Of a stretch of 64,000 nucleotides of DNA, positions 1 to 25,273 are shown piece by piece. The translations under genes were made by a program, and so were the position numbers. Each line of letters begins with the position of its first letter. Positions within the stretch are counted from its first letter, which is position 1. The notes beneath the pieces were generated by a model. The model worked only from the letters and a program-made list of their open reading frames with translations, was not told where the DNA came from and did no database searches. The stretch is from Anisakis pegreffii (taxonomy: Eukaryota > Nematoda > Chromadorea > Rhabditida > Anisakidae): contig JAPYMA010001834.1 of the NCBI GenBank assembly GCA_035041965.1, forward strand, positions 1 to 64,000, written 5' to 3'.

Positions 1-2000
1 AAGCCATGAAATTATCAGGATTTGCGATTACTGACCAAATAAAGCTTGGAATCTGCTTATTTATCGAATGACCCAAATGGGAATATTAACACGACTTCAT
101 ACGTAGACTAATCGCAAATGAAAGCTAACGTAAGGACAGCTTCATCGAAAAAGTTCTGCATAGACGGATGAGTTCTGCATGTTTTTAGGTTGACGGAAAT
201 TCCTAATATTCAACATCGACTCAATTTCTGTTGCAAAAAAAGTAAGAAACGAAGTACCGTAAACATAATAAAAACTGAAATTAATATAAATAAAATAATG
301 AAACATAATAAACCTATTAATAATGAAATTAATAAATATCTGAATAACCTTTGGGCAGAATTGGCCCAAATGTCAGACGATATTGTTGATCCTCCACTTT
401 TCATCTAGCGTGCCCGCAACAAAAGCATCACCAACGATCGATCCTTCTTCAGCGCTCATTTGTGAGAAATTCTTCCATTTTTGCCAATTCCTCCTTGTTG
501 CGGTGATCGCTTGCGATCCGCCAGAGCGGATCGCAAGCATTAATACCTCAATAAAATTTTATTAGCATCTGAAACTGAAAGGTGAAAAAATGGTACAAAT
601 TTTTTCTAGACTACATCTTATTCCTATTCATGCAGAGGACATGGGAATGTAATATGGGTAATCGCGCTTTAATCAAATCGCGAAAGAAATATAACCAAAT
701 ACTTATATTGATAGAAAATATCCAGATAAAGGATGGGGGAGGAGGGGGGAGGGAGGAGTTTAATAAATACACAAATAATGAAAAAACAGCTCTCGCAAAA
801 TAAAGCAAAAAAAAACAAACGGCGAGAAAATGACCTAATAAAAGATCGTCCATCCATCGTCCAGCTTCCAATCGCCACGATGGCCCAGCTTCTCACTTCG
901 AATTTCCTTCGTTGTTCTCGGTTCAGTTGGTTGTCCCACGTATTCATCACCATTTTAACGTCGTTACCACTTCCTCTTCGGCATTACCACTTTTACGCCG
1001 GGTTGCCATCCCCTGACGCAACCCTCCTCATTTATCCGGGCTTGGGACCGGCACTAAGGGCTATAAACCCTTCGTGGCTGAGTTAAGGTGGATGGCTGTC
1101 ATCACGCATCATTTCACGCTCCTTCAAGACCTTTATAAGTTGAGGTGTCTCTAGCACCTGAACCTATAAGTCTTGAATGATCAAAAGTACAATCCGGCGT
1201 AAACAAAACAACGAACGCGTATGAATCAAACGAATCGAAATCACGAACGAATCATACATTCAATATTTTCAGATCGCATAAATATTTTCTATCTTTCCGA
1301 AGCAATCACTTAACGTCGTCGTTTAATAAGAAACCATGAAAGGCTCCAGATTTTATTAGGTTTTCTTCAAATACTATTGACACCTGACATAACAAGTGTA
1401 TTACTATCCGTAATAAAAATTCATACCACCTCGCAATACAAAACGATGTAATACAGTATATGCTGAATACACAATACAATGAATACAATACAATATACTG
1501 AAATGACTACTTAACCAAACATAGAAAACAAATAGCATTAGTGATCAAAATATCAATGATAAAATATTTCATCAATTCAGCGGTGTTTATCAATATACAA
1601 TTTTAAATAAAATATACAATTTTATTGTCATTAGATAAACACTTAAATATCCATATACAATTTTGAACAAAAGATTTGAATTCGACTGACAAATTTGGAA
1701 CAACCACATACATACATGAATAATTTTCAAAATACCTACCAAACTATATTAAATTACAACAAACTGATTACATAATCATATAAATCAAATTATACTATTT
1801 CTGAAATTTTCAAAAGAAACCAAATAACATCCGAATTAAACGCATTTTGTTTCCACAAAACAATAATAATAATATTCACCAAAATAAAACACTGAAACAC
1901 AATTAATGAAGATAAAACAAACGAAACCATAAAATAATAATAAACATTAAGATAAATGTACATAACAAATGAAACTGCATCAGAATAAAAGCAAAAGAAA
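1..2000. other. intergenic, no gene recognised
   Basis: I find no convincing coding exon. Open frames are short, overlap one another and are AT-driven. The stretch holds a perfect 12-bp-arm hairpin (509-538) and a G-rich run (about 733-758). The last several hundred bases are very A-rich and are probably the 3' untranslated region of the minus-strand gene ending at 2001. Confidence 0.6.
509..538. repeat. perfect short inverted repeat (hairpin)
   Basis: Arms GCTTGCGATCCG (509-520) and CGGATCGCAAGC (527-538) are exact reverse complements around the loop CCAGAG. It is GC-rich within an AT-rich stretch. No function can be assigned. Confidence 0.8.
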
Positions 2001-5000
2001 TTAACGTTTTGCTGAATATTTAGTGATGATTTGCTGCTGTTTATCTAATGACATCTTACTAAACCAGTCTAAAATGCGTTCTTCAGTTCGACGACCCGAC
2101 TTCTTTCGCACTGCCGAGCGACTGATTCGCTGCGGAACTGGCATAGTTTCTGGACTTTTTTCAACGCTTCCACTGCGATGACGACGATTCATCAGTCTGG
2201 AGGCACTCAAACGTCTGCGTAATGCTTTATCTCTAGCGCGTTGTCTCGAATTACTGCGATAACGATACGATGGATTCTTCATAAACTGATCAATTACTTT
2301 CTTATTGTGTTTCTGGCCTCTTTCACGTTCTTTTGATTGTTGTGGTTGATTGGGTGCATCAGACTGATATCTTTGCGATATATGAGTTTGAGCTAGTCGA
2401 GAACGAGGAATGGTTTGTGGATGCGAGTCGAAGGTGACTGCTGGACGTTGCTGGTGAGCGGGTAAACGATAAACACGTTCCACCCCTCTGCCGGCAGTAC
2501 TTGGGGCACATCTAGCGATATGTTGCGCTTGTTCTCGTGGAGTATTATTCCTGTTTGGCGGTTTTGTTGGATTATTGTTACGATTTGACGAAGTGATGCC
2601 TAGTGTTGGTAGTTTTTCACTTGGCCTACATGTTGTTGGCGATAGAATCGGTGATTTTTTGGCAGTTAGTTGTTTGATGAATTCTAAATAGTCATTGCTG
2701 GGCGATTGCAGGAACTGACGATGTAAAGGAATTTCATCTTGATCTTGAACATGCTGATAATTCTGCGCCTCATTCGTGCGGCGGCATTCGATGGGATCCT
2801 CTTGAGCTGTTTGATAGGAGGATTCTTTATCAGTTGATAGACTCTCCTTGTTCTTATTACTACTACCATGGTCATTATTCAGTAGATCACATGCCAAATT
2901 ATTTCTGTCGCCGTAATGACCATTATGAATATTTGCCTGATCTGGTCTATTTCTGTCTTGATTTCTCTCGACAATACCCTCTTCTGTTTCATTTTTAAAG
3001 CGACGAGAACTATCTTTAGCGTACTTTGTAAACGATAATTTATGAAGGCCTCGTCTTCGGACAATTCCTCTTGGTTTGTATTGGCGATGGTGTTGATGAG
3101 GATGTAACGTTCTCGAGTCACGACTCAAAAAGTTCGGTGGCAATAATCCTCCACCTCGCAGTGGTGTTACGTAGATTTGCGCTGGACTACTTATTGTATT
3201 CTCCTGAAATCTCAATTTGATTTTCACTTCGTGGATTTACTGACGTATCTGATGTATATTTTATTCAATTTTGGCAATTCCCATCAAAAATTAGCGATAT
3301 GTTCCAGAAGTAAACTGAAAGTGACCTGTTCGTGATCGTCACTTCGTGTTGCATTTGCTGTCGCAGTAATCCATTTCTGGATCCGACTTAAGTCTGTTGT
3401 ATCTAGGCCTTCATTTTGTACCGGTTGATCAGCTCCGTGAACGATCTAGATAATGAAGAATGACCAATTTTTTGAGATAATAATAATAACATTAATGAAA
3501 ATAATAATAATAATTGCATAAGAACAAAACCATTTAGAATTAACGTAAATTATTTCACAAGTAAAAATCACAATCATTTTTACCTGTTTCGCTGAGTCAG
3601 TATTTACAGGTTGATTTCTAGAAGTATCACAAAACTTAGCGAATTCAGATGGCGGTGACTGGGTATCGAATAAATTGCCTTGATTCAATGCATGCTCCTC
3701 ATCACTCTCGTCATCGCTGTATTCTTCTAATGGCAGTTTTAATGACTCATCTTGATTGGCACTTGCATTGGCATCATTACATTCTTCTGACTGATTCTTA
3801 TCCACGGTTTGTTGACCATTTGATAATACGGCAGCAGGCGGCTGAACTTATTCGTATTACTAAATCAGCTGTTTATGCAATCTCTGTGCGAAAGACGCAC
3901 GCACCGATCAGATATATCCTTTTCGACGCTATACGGTAACATGCCGGTGGTATGAGAAAGCTGATCAAAACTTCAAACGATGATTAATTGAGAGCAAATA
4001 AGAAATTTCCAACCGGAATTTTGGTGTTTTGAATGGGTGATACAAAACTGAAGTTGTGCGCAGTCCCTTCCGAGGAGATTGGTGAAACAAACGAATCGAC
4101 TGCTTCTGGACTTCTGACGATGACTCCCGATTCTCGAACCTGTACGATTAACTAGAAACCTTCAAGACGCGTTCCCAATCGCTGTTTCAATCAGAAACCG
4201 ATACAAGATCAACAATTCAATTTTCAGTTACGCTTTTCATTGCAAAGCATGGATAATTGCAGTCAAAGTGAGTGAACGATGATCATTTCAACAAAGACGT
4301 TAGTCTTAAGTGAATGAATGAGTCCTCAGTTTACGACCAATTTCACATGAACTGTTGAGGCATGAAGTTGTGGTCTTGCTTAACACCTTATCTCACCTTT
4401 CTGACATTGGCTTTAGCGATTTCAGCTTTGAAAGCCTGTTCGGTGGGTGGTGTTTGCAGTTGCTGTTTACGCATCCTTGATAGAAACATTTCCAATTTGT
4501 GCTCTCCTTCTTTCAGATCAACTAAATTCACATTACTTTCAGGCTCCACTGATCCAACATTCCTAGGTTTTATCGTATCACAAGCGCCACTCTTCACATC
4601 TTCACACTCCTGCAAAACATTCCTCCAGATTCATCGAACATTCGAATACTTATTGAGAATTCAGATGCTGAGAATAACGAAGAACAACTTTGGAATAGTG
4701 ACATTTAGTCATTTTGATGGATGCTAAAGAATAACTAAATCTGAAAATTTTCACTGAATTATGAATGAAACCATGCAGTATCATACCTCATCATCGACAG
4801 CCGTGGATTTGTTGATAAGCCAATAAGCGAAATATATGACTGCGAATGAGATGCTTATAGCGGAGAAGAGAAATACCTAAAATTAGAGAGGTAGAAATAA
4901 CGTTGTTCGTTCATTTGAATGATTATGATGAAACTAACGTGTGCATTCCAGAAACACCATTCGGGCGGATAGATCAGTGGTTTTGGCTCATCGAAATTGT

Positions 5001-5016
5001 TCATCAACACCAACAT
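2001..5016 (-). CDS. single-pass membrane protein of unknown function, low-complexity tail
   Basis: I do not recognise this gene. Six exons join in frame: 4939-5016, 4787-4876, 4397-4609, 3584-3841, 3326-3445 and 2001-3203. All junctions are phase 0 with GT-AG ends, giving about 653 aa. The start ATG at 5016 lies 7 nt after an acceptor-like TTTTCAG (exon start 5023), suggesting trans-splicing; a second in-frame ATG is at 5004. The N-terminus contains PPEWCFWNAH followed by one hydrophobic helix encoded across exons 1-2 (FLFSAISISFAVIYFAYW), so one membrane pass is likely. Next come a charged region, an acidic stretch (EEYSDDESDEEH) and a long basic tail rich in R, S, Q and N, ending in SAKR. 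With a short N-terminus and a long polar tail it could be a nuclear-envelope or ER tail-exposed protein, but that is inference. The exon structure is well supported; the function is unknown. Confidence 0.7.
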
Positions 5017-6479
5017 TTAGATGCTGAAAATATCACACTCAACTAAACTGATCGCTGAAAAATGACATATCATTCATCTGAACCATTTTTTAATAGTGAC
5101 GCCTTTTCGATTTTGATTCATCTTCAGTTTTCCGGTAAACTCCGATGTTGGGAATCGCGAAAATGAGTTTCAATCGAGCTTCATATATCAAATTTCATGT
5201 TCAGGTTCCTATCAGTTTCAAATTTCTTTAATTCGGTTTCGAGTTTTCAAGTTTTAATGACTTTCATATTTTTCAATATAATCGCGTTCTTTCTGGAAAT
5301 GCAAAAATGGATCCAAAGCAAGGCGATTTTTCGTTTGTTAATCATCACTATTTCTTTAGTGCATCTATTCATAATTCTACGCTAACGAGCATCCTAGCAC
5401 AATTTCACCCGATCTAGTCCCATTAATAGAAACAAGTAACGATTCTCGATTTCACCATTCGATCGATTCGAAGCCCCAACCAGAATCTAGAACGGTGTCT
5501 TAGCAAAATCGCCTATGTTATCGTCACTCAGCTGGGTTTGAGATCACTCGTATCTAATTATCAATTCATGACTTTAAAAGCGTCGAAATGATCACATTAT
5601 TAAAAACGAAAAGAATGCAAATAAGAGGTGGGCAATATTAATTAATGAGTTTGCAATGAGAATGCAATGAAACAATGATGAATGTGCATCGTGCTGACCC
5701 AAGCCGTAAGAATTTATCTGTTCATATGGAAATCTCATCTGTTGACAGTTATTATCAGAGACATTGTTCTTGTCATCGTCTTCAAGGTATCGGATATACT
5801 GCCCTCAAGCCAATCAACCATAAAGTCTTTGCTCTTTTCGTCACGTATATTCTTCTTTATGAATGCGGGAGTGTCATGTGACTTCCAGTCGGTATACCAT
5901 TATAGCACACAGCAAATTCCCATCATCATTCTCCACAATTAATCTTGAAGTATCCATTCAATGGAAATATTGTTTGTTATCTCGTCTGCAAACATCATAG
6001 CTGCGATTTGCAATTTTCTTCAACGATATGGCTGTGAGTCTCGAGAGGCTCCTCAAAAGGTTTACGAATGAATCAATTGAACACGGAAAAAATCTAAAAT
6101 TGAATCTGAAATACAGAAATTGTTTTTGTAAGTCATTGGCAACTGATGTGAGAAATAACTGCTCGCCATCAACAAAGCAGGTAATCGTTAAGAATAAGCA
6201 GAAGCCAACGACGTTAATTGCAAGGTTGTACTGCAACCAACATCGCACACGAATGTCACAAGCAATCTGAACGAGCACCGCACATACACAGTTATTGAAA
6301 ATGGAATGAATGAAAGTATTGACAATCTATGAATTGAAACACTGAACGATGCGTGCAATCGATATTGATCAAAATCATGCACTAACAGAACAATCTGAAT
6401 TGGTCAACGCTCATACGTAACGACGAGAATTGAATTTTGATCTGACGGTGACACATTGGAGCTAACACCAGAATTTTTC

Positions 6480-7150
6480 CGCCTTTTGCTATATGAACGT
6501 ACTGATTGATCTATAGTGATTAATTTGTATGAATGAGTGCGACTGTGCTATTTGAGATAGATCTAAAAATATGGCTACATCTTCTCAAGTAAGCGAAATC
6601 GCTCGGCAAAATATATGTTTTTCTGACTATGAATGTAGAGATACAGCTGGACCGAAAAATGCAAAGGAATTTATATGTTACTGGGCAAACTTGAGATTAC
6701 TGTAGCCTTGAAGGTGGCACCCGCACTGCCTTGAGATAATATCAATAAAATACCTATATCTCCTCAACTAAGCTAAATTGCTCAGTAAATTTATAATATT
6801 CTGAATGTAGAGATTCTGCTGGATCGAACGGTAAAAAGAAATTCACATGTTCCGGGCAAAACTGAGAAGACGGTTAGCTCGAAGATCACATCCACCTATT
6901 GCTATATGAATGTATTCATTGATATGTAGTGATCAATTTGTATGAATGAGCGCGACTGTGCTATTTGAGATAGATCTAAGAATATAGCTACATCTTCTCA
7001 AGTAAGCGAGATCGCTCGGCAAAATATATGTTTTCTGAATACAAAGATATTCATATTTTACTGGGCAAACTTGAGAATACGGTTAGCTCGGAAATGGCAA
7101 TCCGCATATTGCTATATGAATGTATTCATTGATGTATAGTGATCAATGTA
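6480..7150. repeat. dispersed repeat, several diverged units
   Basis: Phrases such as CTTCTCAAGTAAGCGA, CTGGGCAAACTTGAGA and GCTATATGAATGTATTCATT recur at about 6480-6710, 6765-6880 and 6900-7110. The same family reappears at 40.66-40.99 kb. The copies differ in length and carry no open frame, so they look like decayed non-coding repeats. Confidence 0.65.
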
Positions 7151-7186
7151 AATGATCTATAGTGATCCACAACATCATTTATCATC

Positions 7187-7240
7187 ACCTTATTTCCTGA
7201 CTTTCCAATGGTTAACGATTATTGGAAAGTCGGGAACTAA
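7187..7240. repeat. inverted repeat, about 25-bp arms
   Basis: The phrase CATCACCTTATTTCCTGAC, continuing to CTTTCCAAT, is mirrored after a short loop by ATTGGAAAG continuing to CGGGAACTAAGGTGATG. There are a few mismatches. It would form a strong hairpin and may be a tiny foldback element. Confidence 0.75.
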
Positions 7241-7329
7241 GGTGATGATAAATCTCCTATTATAATCTCCTACCCGACCCTCCATAATCCCTGCATTAAA
7301 AGCTCGACATCGCCGTCAGTGTTTCAAAT

Positions 7330-7445
7330 GATGTTGCCGAATGTGTCATGAAGCCGAAACGTCGAACTTCCACGCATTATTTCTAGCTGCGCAGGTGACA
7401 TATTTTGTCACTAATATGTGCCGTTCTGAAGTTATTTGCAAAAAA
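7330..7445. mobile_element. half of a foldback MITE-like element
   Basis: It contains GAAGCCGAAACGTCGAAC, then GCGCAGGTGACATATTTTG and GCCGTTCTGA. These match the right half of the complete element at 19.84-20.04 kb in the same order. The left half is missing. Confidence 0.6.
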
Positions 7446-9075
7446 AAGTTCTGCTAAGTTGATGTTTTATGCGATCTGTGCATGTTTGTTATTGGTTTCC
7501 GTTCGGAAGGACGTGTTACTTGTACGATCTGTCAAACATACTGCCGTTGAAATATTTATGAATGCGTTGATCCTGAAAGAATGTAACGCGTAAGTTCGTA
7601 AAGTTGGTGAATCCTGGGATTGTAGAACAATCCCGGGAGGTAATCCATCCAGATTCGTGCATTGCAGGCCTGTCTGACTATCGAAAGAGCATCCGAGTGT
7701 AGGACCCATTGGATTAGAGGATGTATTTGCATTCCATTTTCGATTCATGTTTTAATACAAGACAGACACAAACAACACTGTTCAAATTTATCACTTACTT
7801 TAAAGACATATTATACCAATCAGTCAACGAGCGTATAACATAATTTATTATTGAAACATAGCATTCAGTATTGATAAAACATTTGTGAGGCGATTATTAG
7901 AATACACAACAAAAGTATGCAAAAATCAAAACTGATTTTTTTCAAAACAAATAACCGCAAAACGATTTGATTGATTGATCCGTAAATAACAAATGAATTT
8001 ATGATACTGCTGTACAACTGACCAATCAACAAAACGAAAACTTAAATGAAAAGAAATTTTTTAAAATAATCAAAGTGATAGCAAGGAACAAAATTTAAAA
8101 AAACGATTATTTCCTGCAATGAATTTTTTGATTTTTTTAAATACTGCAAGTCAAAAATACAAAAATAACAAATTAACAATTTTGCGAACGCGATAAACAT
8201 CGCTTAGGAAACACTACATATTTCTGACGACAAAACAACCACTTCTTTTCTCAAGATACAGAATCCAAAATATTGCTTCAGACGAAAAAATTTCTGACAA
8301 TTCTGAAAATTTCAACATTCCCGATTTCTATTACTCAGCCATTCATCCCGATATGATTATCAATATTCACATAACTTATCTATTCAAAGATTACTCTCAG
8401 CCACCCAAAAATGTCTTCTAAAATGAACAAAAAATTCGATTCTATTCAAAAACTTAAATTAATACAATAAAATAGATTGATATTATAACAATACGAACAT
8501 CAGAAACAAATCAAACAAATGCACACCGAAGAAGTATCTTGGGAATGCTTTTTGCATGTGCATGGAATTTTAAACAAATTTATATTATGTTCTCACAATA
8601 CACAAAATGTTACAATTAAATGAATTTAAAATGGATAAGATACGTTAGGATAATACCTTTTATGTACAACATTGAGAAAATATGATGAAAAAATGAAAAG
8701 TTGATGAATACATTTCGTAATGGATTTGTTCAACAATATCGACAACAACAATTATAGTAACAATGACCTTAGAAATAATGGTAACAATAACAATAGTAAG
8801 ATGAAAAGGTACACAACGAGGTTGATCCAACTGTGCCATTAAAAGAACTCAACTGAATCCAAATCTGCATTACGAATTAAATGAGTGAATGAACAAATCA
8901 ATGAAAATACATGTATATTAATACCCAACTCTCAAACAAACACAAAAACTGCACTATTCAAAAACAAATCACTTCTGGGATCGATTTCTGGTAGCCAGCT
9001 GAATACAGCGAAATGAGGCATTTCCAATCCACGAAAATATGGCTCACACCGACTAAAGCCGAACTATCAACACGT

Positions 9076-18916
<9,841 letters not shown>

Positions 18917-18956
18917 CCTCGAGAGTCAGCCGTCTGATTTGCAAATGTCTCTCGTC

Positions 18957-18966
18957 AATGCTGTAA
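18957..18966 (-). promoter_or_regulatory. candidate trans-splice acceptor of the RPB1 gene
   Basis: On the minus strand TTTCTTACAG ends at 18961, 44 nt before the RPB1 ATG, with no upstream donor or coding exon found. That pattern fits spliced-leader addition in nematodes, though an untranslated upstream cis exon is also possible. Confidence 0.45.
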
Positions 18967-19839
18967 GAAATCCACGTCAAACATCTAAATTTTTGACAAA
19001 CTTGCAGCGAAATCGATTCTCAGCGAACGACACAATACAACAAAACAGGTCTGATCACGGGTTCGATCCAGAATTCTAGTTACACATTCTGATTGCCCAT
19101 TGTCTATTGATGCACAATTGCATTAGTATTTGAAATTGTACATCAATAACCGTAGATTGACCAAAATCATATTTCTGATTTTACGCAGTTTCTTAAAATG
19201 ATGAGAGATGTTTTGAAGTATTATATCCGTATGCAGCTAGTCATATGTCATAAAAAGCCATGATGATAAGGCTCGTGGTTAATTTATGGATGATAGAACT
19301 TATCCAGTTGGGTACATTTATTTGCAATATCTCTGAATGCACATCGAACATCACATGCATTTAGAACGTCTCTGTGAAGCAACTAGCCGATAGCACAGAC
19401 TGTGGGAATAAGCTTTGCAAATCAAGCGTTTCCGTCTTTATATATGCATTAAAAAACTTTTTTGTACTTTCGAAAATGATAAGACGACTTTCGAAATTGC
19501 ATCTCATGATTGTTTTTTTGACTTGCACACGTCGTACGTTGCATAGATACGTCGGATTTGCTTTTGAGTGAAAATTTTTTGACTTGTTCGAATTCAGTTC
19601 CTGTTTACAATTCACTTCTGCGTTGGCAATTGCTTCAACCATAAAAAAGCGAAAAAAAGAAAACAAAACAATAATTTCCACACCGAGATCAAAACAATTA
19701 AAACTGATCTTCAAAATGATTTGTACCAAAAAAGCCAAAACCCTCACGTACGCACGCACGTTTCATGGCGAGAGAATGAGAGGAAAGTGCTTTGCAGATG
19801 CGCATAACGTCAACTTACTGACAATGGGTGAATGTTGTA

Positions 19840-20035
19840 TATATTATTACTGACAGAAATATATCACCTGCGCATTTAAGAATAATACACCGATGTTGGA
19901 CGTTTCGACTTTGCGCCATCTTCAGGAACATCATTTGAGTGAAGCCGAAACGTCGAACATCGATGTATTATTCTTAAGTGCGCAGGTGATATATATTTGT
20001 CAGTAACAATACACATACCGTTCTGAGTCATCTAC
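19840..20035. mobile_element. complete foldback MITE-like element
   Basis: Long inverted arms meet at a short centre. The left arm runs TTACTGACAG, ATATATCACCTGCGCA, AAGAATAATACA, CGACGTTTCG-like; the right arm is its reverse complement, ending CAGGTGATATATATTTGTCA. No open frame is present. Partial copies lie at 7.33-7.45, 24.66-24.79 and probably 46.15-46.20 kb, so this is a mobile or formerly mobile non-autonomous family. Confidence 0.8.
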
Positions 20036-20079
20036 GCCTCATAAACAAGGAAAGTTTGAAACAATTCACTGAAAAAATC

Positions 20080-20175
20080 CTTTCAGTAGGTAACACCATT
20101 AAAATGTTGGTGATTAAGAATTGCGATCAACCTTATCAGTAATCAATTACTGATATTTGCTCTTACAACTGATTA
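20080..20175. repeat. dispersed repeat, copy 1
   Basis: CTTTCAGTAGGTAACA, AATGTTGGTGATTAAG and TTTGCTCTTACAACTGAT recur in the same order at about 21550-21645 with roughly 85% identity by eye. Confidence 0.7.
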
Positions 20176-21549
20176 CAATTGGAAAAGCATCCTCAAGGTT
20201 ATTCTCAAACACATGCATCAGCAATATCTGATTGAGACTTTCATGGGTAAATTTTCAGTCAGACAGGTTTTGTTGTGATGTTTCGTCCTTACTCAGGAAA
20301 TTTGTTTCTCCTTTCAACGAGACCTAAAGCCTGAGCCTCAGGTCAGGTGCAGGCAGCACTGAAATACATCAACTTCCTGGGCCTGATCGAAAATTAGTTC
20401 GCCTTGCACAATTATCGCCTCTTTCTTTGTGCTCTGCCTAACCGCATCGCTTCGGAAGTGCGGTTTGACTCTTTTCCAAAGGCTTATCTAAGTGGTTTTG
20501 TTGGGTTGGGATGTGACCTTACCGCCGGAAATTAAAACGAATCGAGATTATTGTGGTTTCGAAGGAGCGGATTGATTTCGTTTCGTTGATGATTTATGGA
20601 TTTATTTGCAGTAATTGGTTGTTTTTGAATGTGATTTGATAAAGGCAATTCGAAAGAGATTACAGTAGTTTTAGGTCGTTTCTTAGTTGCGTTAGTGTTA
20701 TAGGCGGTGTGTGTGTCATTTTGATTTCATCATCCTCATAGCCGTACTATATATATTCGATTCATTATTTCTGAAGGCCACACCCCTCGCGGCATCATCT
20801 TTGTGACTCCATTTGGTGCGGGTCACAAGTCGCTGCATTCACTGAAAAAAAATTTTATGAAAATTCCATAAAAACGAATAAAATTTCCTGAAAATCATCA
20901 AAAAAATTTTAAAAATTCCAAAAACCTAATCATCAAAACCGACTATCGTTGTTTTCTGTTCGGCTCATCAAGCAATAAATTTCATTTCGATCAGCGTTTC
21001 GTCTCAACCAAGTTTCCACCGAACACCGTCAACTTCCATTGTTTGAGATCATCCTTCTCGAACGTTGTCACTTCATTCATTTCAAGTTGGTCATTTTAAT
21101 TTTATGTTTTAAAATTATTTATTTTATCCTCACTTATCACTTATGCATTATCTTGTTCCTCTCCTGAATCTCCATAATTGTCGGAAGTATCCCTCTGAAT
21201 TGTAAGTTTAAAATGATTATGGATTTCATTTTCCGTTGTGAAAATATGAATTTTCAACCGTTTACCTTGTCCCTTTTAACGTAAGCTCTTGATTAAGGTC
21301 GTATGCAAATTCTCAAATTTTTGGTTTTGCTTATTCGTGCGATTTTGTTGTTTTTGATTATTGTTTGGAGTTAGGTGATATCTTTGGGCTGAGTCCGGTT
21401 CGTTTTATGTTTGGTGTGAAGAGTTTATTTTCGAGATGATTTGCTTTTATTGGCATTTGATCGGTGTTTTGTTATGATGGATAAGGTCACGTTTGGGATA
21501 GTGATGAGATAAATCTGTTGCCAATCGTATGAGCGACCGCACTGCATTC

Positions 21550-21645
21550 TTTCTGTAGGTAACAGTAGTAGAATGTTGGTGATTAAGCATTGCAATCGAC
21601 CTTATCAGTAATAAATTATTGACATTTGCTCTTACAACTGATATT
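21550..21645. repeat. dispersed repeat, copy 2
   Basis: Diverged direct copy of the segment at about 20080-20175, with the same order of words and small substitutions. No open frame. Confidence 0.7.
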
Positions 21646-22614
21646 CACCTATTGCACGCTCACCGTAAACCAGCGGATTATTGTTAGCTGTTAAGACTTA
21701 CTTCCCTATCGTCCTTTTCCATTTGGCAATTGCTATCGAAATTTGTTCAGAACGAAATCGTCATGTTTATTTCGGGTAAAATAGATTTGATGATCGAGTG
21801 AGAAGTGTGGCCATTTTTTGATAATGCTCAGGAAAGGTTTGTCTGCAAAATGTCTATGGTATTCATAGAGGTGCTGTTGGTTCGTAAATAAACCGGTTTT
21901 CACCGTACCCAACCGTTATCTATGCCCCTCTGTGAGCAGTATCGACCAAATTAATCTGCTGTTGTGATTGTTTGATTGATATGCGTCCACATTGATAATT
22001 CGTCATCAAATCGTTTAGAGAATTCTTCCTCCTTCTGTCGATGAAAACAACAAAAAAGTCTATTTGCATTCTTCTACTCATTCATTTATGAGTGGTCGTA
22101 TGTGGTACCATCATGATTTCAATGAAAGTTACATGATTTCAGAATTTTACTTTCATTAAGTGAATGTCATAACGAGCTTATACTCTGTAGCAGTGTAACG
22201 ATAGAATTGGTTGTTGACGTGGAGTGGCATACAAAGGCAGACAGTTTACTGTATTCGCTTTTGAAAAATGGAGTTGATGATGGAATGAACATATGTGAAT
22301 TTGGATTAGGTGTGCATGTGTGGTGTGTAGTGGAGTGTGAATATATATCACATTTCTTTTGGGACATTATAAACATTCATAGCGGAGTGTTTTTGAAAGA
22401 GAACAGTTGTGATGAAGTATTCGAGAACGTGTTTATAGACGGGCATTCGAGCATACGGTATTATTAACAGTATAGAATTTGGAATGGGAATGTTGTTAAC
22501 GATCATATGCTAATAAGAGTGGAAGGAATGATTATTGTGTCAGTTGATAGTAGTGATATTGAAAATGATTTTAAGGGTAACAAAAGAATAATCATCAAAA
22601 AATCAAATCAATAA

Positions 22615-25273
<2,659 letters not shown>

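Larger units (their letters stand above)
5017..9075. other. intergenic, repeat-rich
   Basis: I support no gene here. Small open frames (for example 5682-5942 plus, 7467-7748 minus) lack splice partners or family matches. The stretch contains dispersed repeat units (about 6480-7150), a foldback hairpin (about 7187-7240) and half of a MITE-like element (about 7330-7445). 7.75-9.07 kb is AT-rich and probably includes the 3' UTR of the RPB1 gene. Confidence 0.5.

Noticed and set aside
7467..7748. Minus-strand frame of 93 codons with reasonably protein-like composition
   Set aside because: It sits in repeat-rich DNA next to a MITE half-copy, with no adjoining exons; chance or an element remnant is more likely.
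19050..19072. B-box-like GGTTCGATCC
   Set aside because: No matching A box upstream and no T-arm stem around it, so not a tRNA. The same applies to GGTTCGAATGCC near 56765.
19361..19759. 132-codon minus-strand frame starting with a hydrophobic stretch
   Set aside because: Composition looks like random AT-rich DNA, with no splice partners, no motif and overlapping frames on the other strand.
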